Assembly (NCBI GenBank): GCA_900316625.1
Contig: ONDO01000004.1
Location: 1 to 64,000 of the forward strand
Direction: 5' to 3'
From: an uncultured Lachnospiraceae bacterium
GTDB taxonomy: Bacteria > Bacillota > Clostridia > Lachnospirales > Lachnospiraceae
DNA: 64,000 bases
In this document: one piece after another, positions 1-8,827 of the stretch
Layout: each line of letters starts with the position of its first letter
Numbering within the stretch: position 1 is the first letter of the stretch
The notes under the pieces: model-generated
Seen by the model: only the letters and a program-made list of their open reading frames with translations
Told to the model about the DNA's origin: nothing
Database searches by the model: none
Position numbers and translations under genes: made by a program

Positions 1-1
1 G

Positions 2-73
2 GCATACGGGAATTTACGCTTGTGGACACTGTGTAAGACGAGCCAACAAGGTAACTTGTTAGGAACGCAGTAG
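2..73 (+). CDS. TnpB/OrfB-type protein, C-terminal 23 residues (partial)
   Basis: An open frame enters from the left edge and stops at TAG 71-73. The peptide ends in AYGNLRLWTLCKTSQQ followed by seven residues, which looks like the variable C-terminal tail of IS605 OrfB/TnpB proteins. TnpB is an RNA-guided nuclease; in these elements its guide (omega) RNA is encoded at the end of the gene and the right end of the element. The catalytic RuvC residues would lie upstream, so it cannot be told whether the gene is intact. The identification depends on the neighbouring hairpin as much as on the peptide. Confidence 0.5.
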   Translation, partial: AYGNLRLWTLCKTSQQGNLLGTQ

Positions 74-91
74 TGGTTGAAGCAAGAATCC

Positions 92-107
92 CACGACTTC
101 AGTCGTG
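92..107 (+). repeat. IS right-end subterminal hairpin
   Basis: Perfect inverted repeat CACGACT-TC-AGTCGTG. It lies 18 nt after the transposase-like stop codon, where IS200/IS605 elements carry the hairpin recognised by TnpA. It is followed by no T-run, so it is not a classical terminator. Confidence 0.65.
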
Positions 108-184
108 TGGAGTGTCAAATTTATGGATGATTCAGTGTGGATTCAATGACAGGGAAAAAGAGAGTATATAGAAAAGAGAGAGAC

Positions 185-652
185 ATGACTGTTCGTAATG
201 CCAGAGAAAAAGACATTCCAAAGATGATAGAACTCCTTCAGCAGGTATTAGAGATACATGCGGCCTTGCAGCCGAATATCTTCCTTAGTGGGACGACAAA
301 GTATAGCGTAGAAGAACTCAAGGAACTTCTGGAGGACCCCAGGAAGCCGATCTATGTTGCAGTAGATGAAGAAGATCAGGTTCTAGGATATGCATTCTGT
401 CAGCTCATCTGCCATGAGAAGAGTGCGAATACCAGAGAATATAACTCAATCTATATCGATGATCTCTGCGTGGATGAGACCGCAAGAGGACAGCATGTGG
501 GAGAGGCGCTCTTCTTACATGTGAAGGAAGAGGGCAAAGCTCTAGGATGTTATGATATTAACCTGCATGTGTGGGAAGGAAATGATGCCCGTAAGTTCTA
601 CGATAAGATGGGCATGGTTCCTCTCTATACCAGCATGCAGACCGTTCTGTAA
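185..652 (+). CDS. GNAT-family N-acetyltransferase
   Basis: A 155-residue protein that fits one complete GNAT domain: N-terminal strand-helix beginning MTVRNAREKDIPKM, the acetyl-CoA binding segment DETARGQHVGEAL (motif A, R/Q-x-x-G-x-G/A), and the C-terminal NDARKFYDKMGM motif B. The substrate cannot be predicted. The start at 185 is chosen because the family normally begins this way; an in-frame GTG at 137 would add 16 unlikely residues that run back towards the IS end. The gene sits directly downstream of the IS right end, so its native promoter may have been displaced. It ends 16 nt before the ABC-F gene and is probably co-transcribed with it. Confidence 0.85.
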   Translation: MTVRNAREKDIPKMIELLQQVLEIHAALQPNIFLSGTTKYSVEELKELLEDPRKPIYVAVDEEDQVLGYAFCQLICHEKSANTREYNSIYIDDLCVDETARGQHVGEALFLHVKEEGKALGCYDINLHVWEGNDARKFYDKMGMVPLYTSMQTVL

Positions 653-668
653 TGGTAGAGGATATAAG

Positions 669-2585
669 ATGCTGCTTGAGATTTCTGATGGCACAGTAAG
701 CCGTGGCGGCCATACGGTCCTGAAGAATTTTGATTTTTACATAAAGGGACGAGAAAGAATCGCAATCGTTGGAAGGAATGGTGCCGGAAAGACGACACTA
801 CTAGAACTTCTTGCCGGAGAGCTCAGGCTCGACCGCGATGACAAGACGAGAGGCGCAGGACTTCGTATGTCCAGAGACCTTACGGTACGCTTCCTCTCCC
901 AGGAGATGGCACTGCCTCTTGACATGAGTCTGGATGAATATGTCTTATCGACCTTCAGGGAGGGAGACCTTCATTCCAAGGAACGCTATGCATACGATGC
1001 GAGTTTCAACCGGATCCTGACTGGTTTCGGCCTGGAGATCCGAGACCGGAAGAAGATGCTAAAGGAGTTCTCCGGAGGAGAACAGAAGAAGATTGCTATG
1101 ATCCGCCTTCTTCTCGAAGAACCGGATATCCTCCTCCTCGATGAGCCGACCAACCATCTGGATTTTCAGACAGTGGAGTGGCTCGAAGACTATCTTCTCG
1201 ATTATCCGAAGACGGTCGTAATGGTTTCTCATGACAGATTCTTCATCGACCGGACGGCAGAAGTAATCTGGGAGATCTCGAATGGGAGACTGACTCGTTA
1301 CGTAGGTAGTTACACATCCTATCGTAAGGAGAAGCGAGAGAATGCAAAGAGGCAGTGGAAGGCCTATGAGGCGCAGGAAGAAGAGATCAAGCGTCTCAGT
1401 GACCTGGTGCAGAGATTCAAACACAAGCCGACCAAGGCTTCCTTCGCCAGATCCCGACTCAAGATGATAGAACGCATGGAGCGCATCGAGAAGCCGGAAT
1501 CTGAGGAAGCCTATATTCATAGCTCGAAGATAGAGCCGGATCAGTTAGGAGCCAAGTGGCCCTATCAGTGTGAAGAACTAAGGATCGGCTATGGCGAAGA
1601 GGCGATTCGAACGATCACGCTACGTCTCAGAAGAGGGCAGAAACTAGGTGTTATAGGTCCCAATGGCTCCGGTAAGTCGACTTTTCTTAAGACAGTCGCG
1701 GGAATTATCCCTGCCATCAAGGGGAAGGGGAGCCTGGGCAATCATATCGATCTTGCCTACTTCGACCAGATGAGTGGAGAACTAGACTCAGAGCTCTCTG
1801 TCTTCGAATATTATCATGATGCATTTCCCTCCCTTCGTGAGAAGGAGGTGCGCACCCAGCTTGCATCCTATCTCTTCCGTGGGGATGCCCTCGGCAAATG
1901 TGTAGCATCCCTCTCAGGTGGTGAGAAGGCAAGACTCGCACTTGCTGTGCTTCTGTCACGGAAGCCCAACTTCCTGATCCTGGACGAGCCTACGAATAAC
2001 ATGGATATTCCAGCCAAAGAGACGATGGAATCCATCTTTCGCATGTACAGTGGCACCATTCTTATGGTGTCGCATGACAGGTATTTCCTATCGGAAGTTT
2101 GTGATTCGCTCCTCATTTTCGAAGAGGATAAGGAGGATGCTTCCTTCTATCCCTTCTCTTATCGTCATTATGTGGATCGCCTGAAGCAGGGGGATGGGGA
2201 AGTGGCACATTCACTCATGCGGTCGATGGAAGAGCAGAAGCTGATTGAGGGACTGAAGGCGGTTCCTAAGGCGGAACGCTTCCGACTGAGGGAGTACTCG
2301 ACGGATGAAGCGAATCGGGACTGGAGATATGAGCAGAACCGAGAACGGAGGCATGCGGCGGAAGAGAAGCTCTTGCAGGCAGAACTTGAGACGGAGGCCG
2401 AAAAGGAGACCCGGAAGGATGCTTATATGTCTCTGGATGACTGGCTCTATGGCGATGATGCAGAACCTTCCATGGGTGAGGCAGGGCAGCGGGAAGAACA
2501 ACGCAGGGCGGAAGCGGAACTTACCAAAGAACTGATTGACTGGTATGATATTTGGCTGGAAACCCATCCGGTCGGAGAAGAATAG
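669..2585 (+). CDS. ABC-F family ATPase (duplicated ATP-binding cassette)
   Basis: A 638-residue soluble protein with two ABC domains and no membrane segments, the ABC-F architecture of ribosome-associated ATPases (translation factors or antibiotic-resistance proteins). Domain 1 has Walker A GRNGAGKT near residue 35, signature SGGEQKK and Walker B LLLDEPTNHLD. Domain 2 has GPNGSGKS, LSGGEKAR and LILDEPTNNMD. The charged helical linker between them is the interdomain arm. A C-terminal charged, coiled-coil-like extension of about 110 residues ends in a Trp-rich tail. The start at 669 gives the usual MLLEISDG-type N-terminus; an open extension back to 552 only overlaps the GNAT gene. Resistance versus housekeeping role cannot be told from sequence. 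Confidence 0.9.
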   Translation: MLLEISDGTVSRGGHTVLKNFDFYIKGRERIAIVGRNGAGKTTLLELLAGELRLDRDDKTRGAGLRMSRDLTVRFLSQEMALPLDMSLDEYVLSTFREGDLHSKERYAYDASFNRILTGFGLEIRDRKKMLKEFSGGEQKKIAMIRLLLEEPDILLLDEPTNHLDFQTVEWLEDYLLDYPKTVVMVSHDRFFIDRTAEVIWEISNGRLTRYVGSYTSYRKEKRENAKRQWKAYEAQEEEIKRLSDLVQRFKHKPTKASFARSRLKMIERMERIEKPESEEAYIHSSKIEPDQLGAKWPYQCEELRIGYGEEAIRTITLRLRRGQKLGVIGPNGSGKSTFLKTVAGIIPAIKGKGSLGNHIDLAYFDQMSGELDSELSVFEYYHDAFPSLREKEVRTQLASYLFRGDALGKCVASLSGGEKARLALAVLLSRKPNFLILDEPTNNMDIPAKETMESIFRMYSGTILMVSHDRYFLSEVCDSLLIFEEDKEDASFYPFSYRHYVDRLKQGDGEVAHSLMRSMEEQKLIEGLKAVPKAERFRLREYSTDEANRDWRYEQNRERRHAAEEKLLQAELETEAEKETRKDAYMSLDDWLYGDDAEPSMGEAGQREEQRRAEAELTKELIDWYDIWLETHPVGEE

Positions 2586-2712
2586 GAGAAGAGGCAGAGA
2601 AGAAGTTGAGAAGAATTTCAATCGAATGCAACATGTTCGGTGGAATTTTCTTCATTGCACTTCCTTATGTACTTGCTGCAAAGGAAAAATAAGCACGAAT
2701 ATGCTATGATAG

Positions 2713-2749
2713 GAACTGTGGTTTTTTAGGAACTCACAGTTCTTTTTTT
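2713..2749 (+). terminator. Intrinsic terminator
   Basis: Stem GAACTGTG/CACAGTTC (8 bp, 14-nt loop) followed by seven T. It lies 127 nt after the ABC-F stop and 93 nt before the YitT start, so it probably ends the GNAT/ABC-F transcript. A possible extended -10 (TGCTATGAT, 2702-2710) lies just before the stem, so an attenuator role is also conceivable. Confidence 0.7.
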
Positions 2750-2842
2750 ATTGGATACCGATGACGCACATGAGCGTATCGTGATAGATCTTGATCTATG
2801 ATATCGCCTTATGAAGTAGACGGAAAGTGGAGTATATTCCGA

Positions 2843-3709
2843 ATGAATGTGAAGAGAAAAAGGCTTACCAAACGAAATCTTGTGACCTTAGGAGCTGCTC
2901 TTGGTTCAGGCTTCCTTATGGCATTTTCTAATAATATCTTCATGGAAGAATCGAACATTCTTCCGGCTGGTTTCATGGGAATTGCCACCCTGGTATCCAT
3001 GGTAGGCAAGCTCTTCTCTCTGAACATCTCGACAGCAATTGTTCTTACCTGCATCAATCTGCCGGTTGCACTGTTCTGTCTGAAGACGATCTCGAAGCGA
3101 TTTGTCTTCTTCTCAGTTATTCAGATTGTGTCATGTTCCTTTCTCTTGCATTTCCTTCCGGTCTATGCCATCTTCGATCAGACGATTTTAAATGTGATTT
3201 TCGGTGGTTGTATCTACGGCTTTGGAATCGCGCTTGCCTTAAGGGGTGGGGCATCGACCGGAGGTACCGACTTCATTGCGCTCTACGTTTCTAACAAAAC
3301 GGGTCGAGAGATCTGGATGGGCGTCTTCGCCTTCAACTGTATCCTGATCGCCATCTTCGGCGCCATCTTCGGATGGGACAAGGCGGGATATTCGATTATC
3401 TTCCAGTTCGTCTCTACGCGTATGATTACGACCTTCCACACACGTTATAAGCGTGTGATGATGCAGATCTTCACCAAGAAGCCGGAGGAAGTTGTAAGAG
3501 ATTATATCGCGGCCTTTCCACATGGTATTACGGAGATCGAGGGAACCGGTGGTTACACGGGAGAGAAGACGGCGCTTCTCGTATCGGTGACCTCCTCCTA
3601 TGAACTTCCGGAGGCAATCGAGGTCTGCAAGAAGGCAGATCCGGAAGTCATTATCAATGTGACCAATACAGACCAGTATATTGGTAAGTTTAAGCAGCCC
3701 AAGATCTGA
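2843..3709 (+). CDS. YitT-family membrane protein (DUF161 + DUF2179)
   Basis: A 288-residue integral membrane protein. The N-terminal two thirds carry about five to six hydrophobic segments with the glycine-rich ALRGGASTGGTDFIA signature of YitT proteins. The last 80 residues (from RYKRVMMQ) form the soluble DUF2179 regulatory domain, with a GGYTGEK motif. Function is unknown; the family is predicted to be transporter-like. The start at 2843 has GGAG 10 nt upstream; an in-frame ATG at 2798 lacks a ribosome site. A second YitT paralogue lies at 7949. Confidence 0.88.
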   Translation: MNVKRKRLTKRNLVTLGAALGSGFLMAFSNNIFMEESNILPAGFMGIATLVSMVGKLFSLNISTAIVLTCINLPVALFCLKTISKRFVFFSVIQIVSCSFLLHFLPVYAIFDQTILNVIFGGCIYGFGIALALRGGASTGGTDFIALYVSNKTGREIWMGVFAFNCILIAIFGAIFGWDKAGYSIIFQFVSTRMITTFHTRYKRVMMQIFTKKPEEVVRDYIAAFPHGITEIEGTGGYTGEKTALLVSVTSSYELPEAIEVCKKADPEVIINVTNTDQYIGKFKQPKI

Positions 3710-3769
3710 GGGCAGGAAAAAGAAATAAAGAAAAAGAGAAAAGATGAAAAACAGAAATGGAGGAAAGGC

Positions 3770-5284
3770 ATGGGAAGTTTTGTCTTTGATTTCAGTGACG
3801 AAGAAGTGAAGGCGGATGAGGCTGCGAAGGAAGCACTGAAGGATCCTGCCAAGGGAATCGAATCGGAAGCCATCGAATCGGTGACAAGGGTTGCAACAGT
3901 AGAGAATCCGATCCTGGTGCTTAAGGATGATACGGCGACGCTTGTGCATCATACTTCGGGTAAGTTCAAGAAGTCAGAACAGGGCATTGTCTTAGAATAT
4001 GGTAAGTCTTCCGACTGTCTCTATGCGGGAATTGTATCCATCGACCGTAGGTTCATAGATCTGATTGCCTGGCTGGCAGAGACCAGAGCAGATATCCGCC
4101 TGTCCGGCAAGCACACAGACAAGGGCTATTCGGTCTATAAGATTCATGCGGTGGATGCGACAGGGCGTCATCGTCTGAAGTCCCAGGATGAGTTCCTGCA
4201 GACGGTGATTTTGCGTCTCTTAGCTTCGGATATTCCCAAGGAAGAAGAGCCGGAAGATGAGAAGGAGACCGAGACTGTGAATATCTCGGATATGACTTCC
4301 ATATCCAACTTCCTCCGCGTTGCAAGTCACACCTTGCCTGAGAATATCAGGGAGTGGGCTTACAGAAATATGGAGCTCTCCAGTCAGACCAGCATCAGCC
4401 AGGATGAGAGACGTCATGCAAGGCGAGCACTCTCGATCATGTTAAATATCCGTTGGCAGGGAGCTTACTTCGAATCCATAGATCCGGTTCGTGCCAGAGA
4501 GATTCTCGATGAGGAACTCTATGGCATGGAGAAGGTGAAGCAGAGAATTATCGAGACCATTATCCAGATCAATCGTACCCATACCTTGCCGGCCTATGGA
4601 TTGCTTCTGGTAGGACCTGCAGGTGTCGGTAAGTCTCAGATCGCCTACGCGGTTGCCAAGATCCTGAAGCTTCCCTGGACCTCCCTTGATATGTCTACGA
4701 TCCGGGATCCGGAAGCTCTGACGGGAAGTCCAAGAGTCTATGCCAATGCAAAGCCCGGAAGGATTATGGAGGCTTATGCAGAAGCGTCCGCTTCCAATCT
4801 GGTCTTCATCATCAATGAATTAGATAAGGCAGATGCCGGACAGAGTGGTGCGAATCCCGCAGATGCTCTGCTGACCCTCTTGGATAACCTTGGTTTTACA
4901 GATAATTACATCGAATGTATGGTACCGACTGCAGGCGTCTATCCAATTGCAACTGCGAATGATAAGTCGAGAATCTCGGAGCCTCTGATGACAAGATTTG
5001 CAGTCATCGATATTCCGGATTATACACCTGAAGAGAAGAAGAGGATCTTCCTGGAATTCTCCCTTCCCAAGGTTCTAAAGCGAATGCAGGTGGAAGAGGA
5101 AGAATGCCTTCTGACGGAGGATGGTGCAGAAGCAGTTGTTGCTATGTATGCAAGTGAACCTGGTGTCCGTGATCTCGAGCAGGCAGCAGAACACCTCGCA
5201 GCCCATGCACTCTATCTGATTGAGACCACCCATGTGAAGGGCGTGACCTATGATGCAGAACTGGTCCGCAAGGTGTTAAGCTAG
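3770..5284 (+). CDS. Lon-like AAA+ ATPase lacking the protease domain
   Basis: 504 residues. The C-terminal half is a Lon-type AAA+ module: lead-in EELYGMEKVKQRIIETI (248-264), Walker A GPAGVGKS (282-289), sensor 1 in IATAND (393-398), candidate arginine finger in MTRF (407-410) and the Lon-type sensor 2 PGVRDLEQ (464-471). In Lon the Walker B reads LLDEIDK; here it is IINELDK (347-353), so the usual aspartate is asparagine at residue 349. The protein stops where the Ser/Lys S16 protease domain would begin. The N-terminal 180 residues are acidic and not recognisably the Lon N-domain. ATP-dependent remodelling or a scaffold role is inferred. Separated from the YitT gene by 60 nt without a terminator. 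Confidence 0.8.
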   Translation: MGSFVFDFSDEEVKADEAAKEALKDPAKGIESEAIESVTRVATVENPILVLKDDTATLVHHTSGKFKKSEQGIVLEYGKSSDCLYAGIVSIDRRFIDLIAWLAETRADIRLSGKHTDKGYSVYKIHAVDATGRHRLKSQDEFLQTVILRLLASDIPKEEEPEDEKETETVNISDMTSISNFLRVASHTLPENIREWAYRNMELSSQTSISQDERRHARRALSIMLNIRWQGAYFESIDPVRAREILDEELYGMEKVKQRIIETIIQINRTHTLPAYGLLLVGPAGVGKSQIAYAVAKILKLPWTSLDMSTIRDPEALTGSPRVYANAKPGRIMEAYAEASASNLVFIINELDKADAGQSGANPADALLTLLDNLGFTDNYIECMVPTAGVYPIATANDKSRISEPLMTRFAVIDIPDYTPEEKKRIFLEFSLPKVLKRMQVEEEECLLTEDGAEAVVAMYASEPGVRDLEQAAEHLAAHALYLIETTHVKGVTYDAELVRKVLS

Positions 5285-5374
5285 GTCTCTTTCGATAGCA
5301 GAGTATCCGCTAGAGTATCAATTGCGGATTTATACAGATCTATACAGTAATATACACAGAAATAAGGAAATATC

Positions 5375-6787
5375 ATGTCAAACGAACAGTTTACCCGTTA
5401 CAGAGGAGCCGGTGTAAAGCTCGCTCTCTGCCAGATGCAGATGTCTATGAGCAAGGAGGAGAATCTGACCAAGACTCTCCGCCACATGGATGAAGCCAGA
5501 CTCCAGCAGGCAGACCTGATCTTCTTCCCGGAAGTTCAGCTGACTCCCTTCTTCGCGAAGTATCCAGCTGCCATGTTAGAGGGCATCGGCATTCAGAAAG
5601 GCGCCTTTGCGGTGAAGGAAGACAGTGATGTCATCGAAAAGATCCGAAATAAGGCAAAGGAATGCTCCCTCTATTGTTCCCCCAATCTCTATGTGGAGAC
5701 CGAAGAGGGGAAACTATATGATCGAAGCTACTTCATCGATCAGGCAGGTAATGTCATGGGACACTCTGACATGGTCAATATCTTCAGTGCAGAGAACTTC
5801 TATGAGAAGGATTATTATGCACCTTCTGAAGATGGATATCAGGTCTACGATACACCCTTTGGACGTGTTGGTATCGTCATCTGCTTCGATCGCCACATCG
5901 GTGAGAGTGTGCGTTCCTGCGCTCTGCAGGGAGCACAGCTGGTACTGATTCCGACAGCGAATCTGAAGTCGGAGCCCATGGACCTCTTCCTGGCAGAAGT
6001 AAGAACCCTTGCATATCAGAACAATGTTTTCCTCGCTATGTGTAACCGTGTAGGACAGGAAGATGATCTCGAATTCGCCGGCGAATCAGTGGTTGTCGGT
6101 CCGGACGGCGAGGTAATCGCCCAGGCGGATGACAGCGAGCAGATTCTCTATGTCGATATCGATCCGGGAGAGGCTATCCGTTCCAGAAACAATCGTCCTT
6201 ACATCGGTTATGTCACTCCCAGCCCTAAGGTCTATCATATGGCAGGCCAGGCAGAGGAGACGAATCTTCCCCAGATGCATGTCCTCTTCGAGAAGATGGC
6301 AGAGTATGACAAGGGCGATGCGATGCGTATCCAGCATTTTACCAAGGTATGGCAGTATGCCCGCATGATTGGTATCGAAGAAGGACTCCCCGGATATCAG
6401 CAGAACATCCTTGAGGTTGCAGCTATCGTGCATGATATTGGAATACATAAGGCAGAGAAGAGCTTCGGCTCTTCAGATGGGAAGCTGCAGGAGAAATTAG
6501 GACCGGGCGAGGCTCTGACTCTGCTTACGGACCTTGGCTATCCCAGAAGTCTGATCGAGCGCGTAATCTTCCTTGTCGGACATCATCATACCTATAGTGA
6601 GATCGACGGATTAGATTATCAGATCCTTGTAGAAGCAGATTTTCTTGTGAATGGCTATGAAGATGGCCTGGGCCAGGAGGCTCTCAATTCTGCTTATGAG
6701 AAGATCTTCAAGACCAGTGCGGGAAAGAGACTCTTCCGTCTCTTCTATCCTGAGGAAGGGCAGTACAGTGCGAAAACGAAAAGATAA
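5375..6787 (+). CDS. Nitrilase-superfamily domain fused to an HD domain
   Basis: 470 residues. Residues about 13-275 are a carbon-nitrogen hydrolase (nitrilase) fold: catalytic Glu in FFPEVQ (E53) and catalytic Cys in VICFDRH (C170). The usual lysine motif (Y-x-K-x-H after a glycine) aligns by eye with GHSDMVN around residue 133, leaving methionine where the catalytic lysine belongs. Residues about 310-455 form an HD phosphohydrolase-like domain: H321, H353-D354, the HHH cluster 403-405 and D422 are plausible metal ligands. The substrate is unknown, and the nitrilase half may be inactive or use a different lysine. The start has AAGGA spaced 8 nt upstream. The CapA-like gene begins inside its 3' end. 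Confidence 0.8.
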   Translation: MSNEQFTRYRGAGVKLALCQMQMSMSKEENLTKTLRHMDEARLQQADLIFFPEVQLTPFFAKYPAAMLEGIGIQKGAFAVKEDSDVIEKIRNKAKECSLYCSPNLYVETEEGKLYDRSYFIDQAGNVMGHSDMVNIFSAENFYEKDYYAPSEDGYQVYDTPFGRVGIVICFDRHIGESVRSCALQGAQLVLIPTANLKSEPMDLFLAEVRTLAYQNNVFLAMCNRVGQEDDLEFAGESVVVGPDGEVIAQADDSEQILYVDIDPGEAIRSRNNRPYIGYVTPSPKVYHMAGQAEETNLPQMHVLFEKMAEYDKGDAMRIQHFTKVWQYARMIGIEEGLPGYQQNILEVAAIVHDIGIHKAEKSFGSSDGKLQEKLGPGEALTLLTDLGYPRSLIERVIFLVGHHHTYSEIDGLDYQILVEADFLVNGYEDGLGQEALNSAYEKIFKTSAGKRLFRLFYPEEGQYSAKTKR

Positions 6788-7952
6788 TAAAGCAGTAAAT
6801 AAACCAGCGCTTATTATTGGAATCATTCTATTGATCGTCCTTATGATCGCTGTAAGAAGCCTTCTGACGAAGGATGCAAAGAAGGGTGCAAGAGGCGACG
6901 AGAACCTGAATGAGAGTACTGTACAGGATGAGAATGTGACCCTACCTGAGACAGAAAGGTACGATATCACACTGGGTTTTGCCGGTGACATCTGTTTTGC
7001 AGATAATTACACACCCATGCAGCACCTGGCAGCACTTGGTACAGACGATATCTCTGCGGCCATCAGTCAGGACTATATCGATGACATGCGTTCCATGTCC
7101 CTTATGTGGATCAATAACGAATTCGTTTACAGTGACAGGGGAGAGCCCCTGCCTGGCAAGATGTATACCTTCCGTTCAACGCCTTCTCATGTGAAGTATC
7201 TTGATGACTTAGGAATCGACATCGTAGGTCTTGCCAACAATCACGTCTACGACTACGGTCCGGATGCTTTCGAAGATACCCTTACAACTCTGGAAAATGA
7301 TGGTATGCCCTATGTTGGTGCAGGACATAATCTATCGGAGGCCATGTCTCCGGTCTACCTTAAGGCAGATGGCTTCACCATTGCATATGTGGCAGCCAGC
7401 CGTGCGGAGAAACTTAAGATGACCCCGCAAGCGACAGAGACTGAGGGCGGAATCCTTCGTTGCTATGACAACGAGCTCTTCTTACAGGCAATCCGAGAGG
7501 CCCGCGCCAATGCAGATTTTGTTATTGCCCTTCCTCACTGGGGAACAGAACACTCTACAGTTTTAGAAGAGGCTCAGACCAGTGGAGCGAGAGAGTATAT
7601 CGAAGCAGGTGCTGATGCCGTTATTGGTGCGCATCCTCACATCCTGCAGGGTATAGAATACGTTGAAGGAAAGCCCGTCGTCTATTCTCTGGGTAATTTC
7701 TGGTTCGATGACTACAGTCAGGACACGATGATCGCGGAACTCCATTTGACAGGAGAGTATGAGGCAGGATTACCTTCCCTCGCTTCGGGAAATGTAGAGC
7801 TTAGAATCATTCCCGGAACCCAGATCGGTGTCGAGACACGTAAGGCAACAGATCCGGATCTTGCGAAAAGAATCCTTCATGATCTGGAAGATATCTCTGT
7901 GAATGTCTCTATTGATGAGAATGGCATAGTTAGAGAGAATGATTTGCAATGA
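6768..7952 (+). CDS. CapA-family metallophosphatase-like protein, membrane-anchored
   Basis: 394 residues starting at GTG 6768, chosen because GAGGAAGG lies 8 nt upstream; it overlaps the nitrilase-HD gene by 20 nt, so translation is probably coupled. A short basic N-terminus is followed by one membrane segment (about 12-32), placing the rest outside the cell. The catalytic-type domain has the CapA/PgsA motifs GFAGDICFAD, LANNHVYDYG, HWGTEHS, IGAHPHILQGIE and YSLGNFWFD. CapA proteins take part in poly-gamma-glutamate or related surface-polymer export, but many paralogues are of unknown role and no capB/capC is nearby. Confidence 0.85.
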   Translation: MRKRKDNKAVNKPALIIGIILLIVLMIAVRSLLTKDAKKGARGDENLNESTVQDENVTLPETERYDITLGFAGDICFADNYTPMQHLAALGTDDISAAISQDYIDDMRSMSLMWINNEFVYSDRGEPLPGKMYTFRSTPSHVKYLDDLGIDIVGLANNHVYDYGPDAFEDTLTTLENDGMPYVGAGHNLSEAMSPVYLKADGFTIAYVAASRAEKLKMTPQATETEGGILRCYDNELFLQAIREARANADFVIALPHWGTEHSTVLEEAQTSGAREYIEAGADAVIGAHPHILQGIEYVEGKPVVYSLGNFWFDDYSQDTMIAELHLTGEYEAGLPSLASGNVELRIIPGTQIGVETRKATDPDLAKRILHDLEDISVNVSIDENGIVRENDLQ

Positions 7953-8809
7953 ATATTAAGAAAACAATCTGGGAGACAGCAAGCATGACTTTTGCGACCT
8001 TTGTGATCGCAGTTGCTGTATTCTTCTTTCTGGTTCCCAGCCATGCGGCCGTAAGTTCCATCTCAGGCCTTGCAATCGTACTAGCGAACTTTGTGCCGTT
8101 TTCCGTGTCCGAAATCACCATGACATTGAATGTGATTCTTTTGATCATTGGCTTTTTGACCTGTGGTAATGAATTTGGTGCAAAGACGGTCTATACGTCT
8201 ATCCTGCTTCCGACCTTCTTATGGATATTCGAGAAGTTACTTCCTAACTATCAGTCCTTGACCGGGGATGCTCTCTTAGATGTTATCTGTTATATCTTCG
8301 TTGTCAGCATCGGCCTTAGCATTCTCTTTAACATGAATGCGTCCTCAGGTGGTCTTGATATCGTAGCTAAGATGATGAATAAGTATCTTCATGTGGAACT
8401 CGGAAGAGCGATGGGACTCTCCGGTATCGTGGTGGCTCTGTCTTCAGCCCTCTGTTATGACGGTAAGACAGTCTCACTCAGTGTCCTTGGTACTTATCTA
8501 AACGGAATCATTGTCGATGAATTCATCTTCAATCGCAATCTGAAGAGAAGAGTATGCATTGTTTCTCCGAAGATGGATGAGATCAGGGATTATATCATCA
8601 ATGATCTCGGAAGTGGCGCAACGATCTATGAGGCAATTGGTGCCTACCATGGGGATAAGCATAAGGAGATCATCACGATCGCTGATAAGGAAGAATATCA
8701 GAAACTGATGGCTTTTTTGCAGAAGACAGATCCGCAGGCATTTATTACGGTCTATAAGGTTAGTGAGATGCAGTATCGTTCCAAGCAGTTAGAAGAGCGT
8801 ATTTTCTAG
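7949..8809 (+). CDS. YitT-family membrane protein (second copy)
   Basis: 286 residues, overlapping the CapA-like gene by 4 nt (ATGA), so the two are translationally coupled. About five to six membrane segments with the family motifs GLAIVLA and NASSGGLDIVAK, followed by a cytosolic DUF2179 domain (from KRRVCIVSP) with the EAIGAYHGDKHKEI segment. Same architecture as the protein at 2843-3709 but clearly diverged from it. Function unknown. A strong terminator follows 18 nt after the stop. Confidence 0.88.
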   Translation: MNIKKTIWETASMTFATFVIAVAVFFFLVPSHAAVSSISGLAIVLANFVPFSVSEITMTLNVILLIIGFLTCGNEFGAKTVYTSILLPTFLWIFEKLLPNYQSLTGDALLDVICYIFVVSIGLSILFNMNASSGGLDIVAKMMNKYLHVELGRAMGLSGIVVALSSALCYDGKTVSLSVLGTYLNGIIVDEFIFNRNLKRRVCIVSPKMDEIRDYIINDLGSGATIYEAIGAYHGDKHKEIITIADKEEYQKLMAFLQKTDPQAFITVYKVSEMQYRSKQLEERIF

Positions 8810-8827
8810 TTTTATATCTCTTTATGT

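Larger units (their letters stand above)
1..123 (+). mobile_element. Right end of an IS200/IS605-family element
   Basis: The window opens inside an insertion sequence. A transposase-like C-terminal frame ends at 73. It is followed by a perfect 7-bp inverted repeat with a 2-nt loop (92-107, arms CACGACT and AGTCGTG). A short subterminal hairpin just after the tnpB stop is typical of the right end of IS200/IS605 elements, where single-strand cleavage occurs. The exact outer end is not determined; it probably lies shortly after the GTCAAAT at 114-120. The left part of the element is outside the window. Confidence 0.7.

Noticed and set aside
552..668. Upstream extension of the ABC-F frame
   Set aside because: It overlaps the GNAT gene in another frame, has no ribosome site, and the family N-terminus begins at 669.
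3239..3952. Minus-strand frame of 237 codons across the first YitT gene
   Set aside because: Opposite two well-supported genes, no recognisable domain and no ribosome site.
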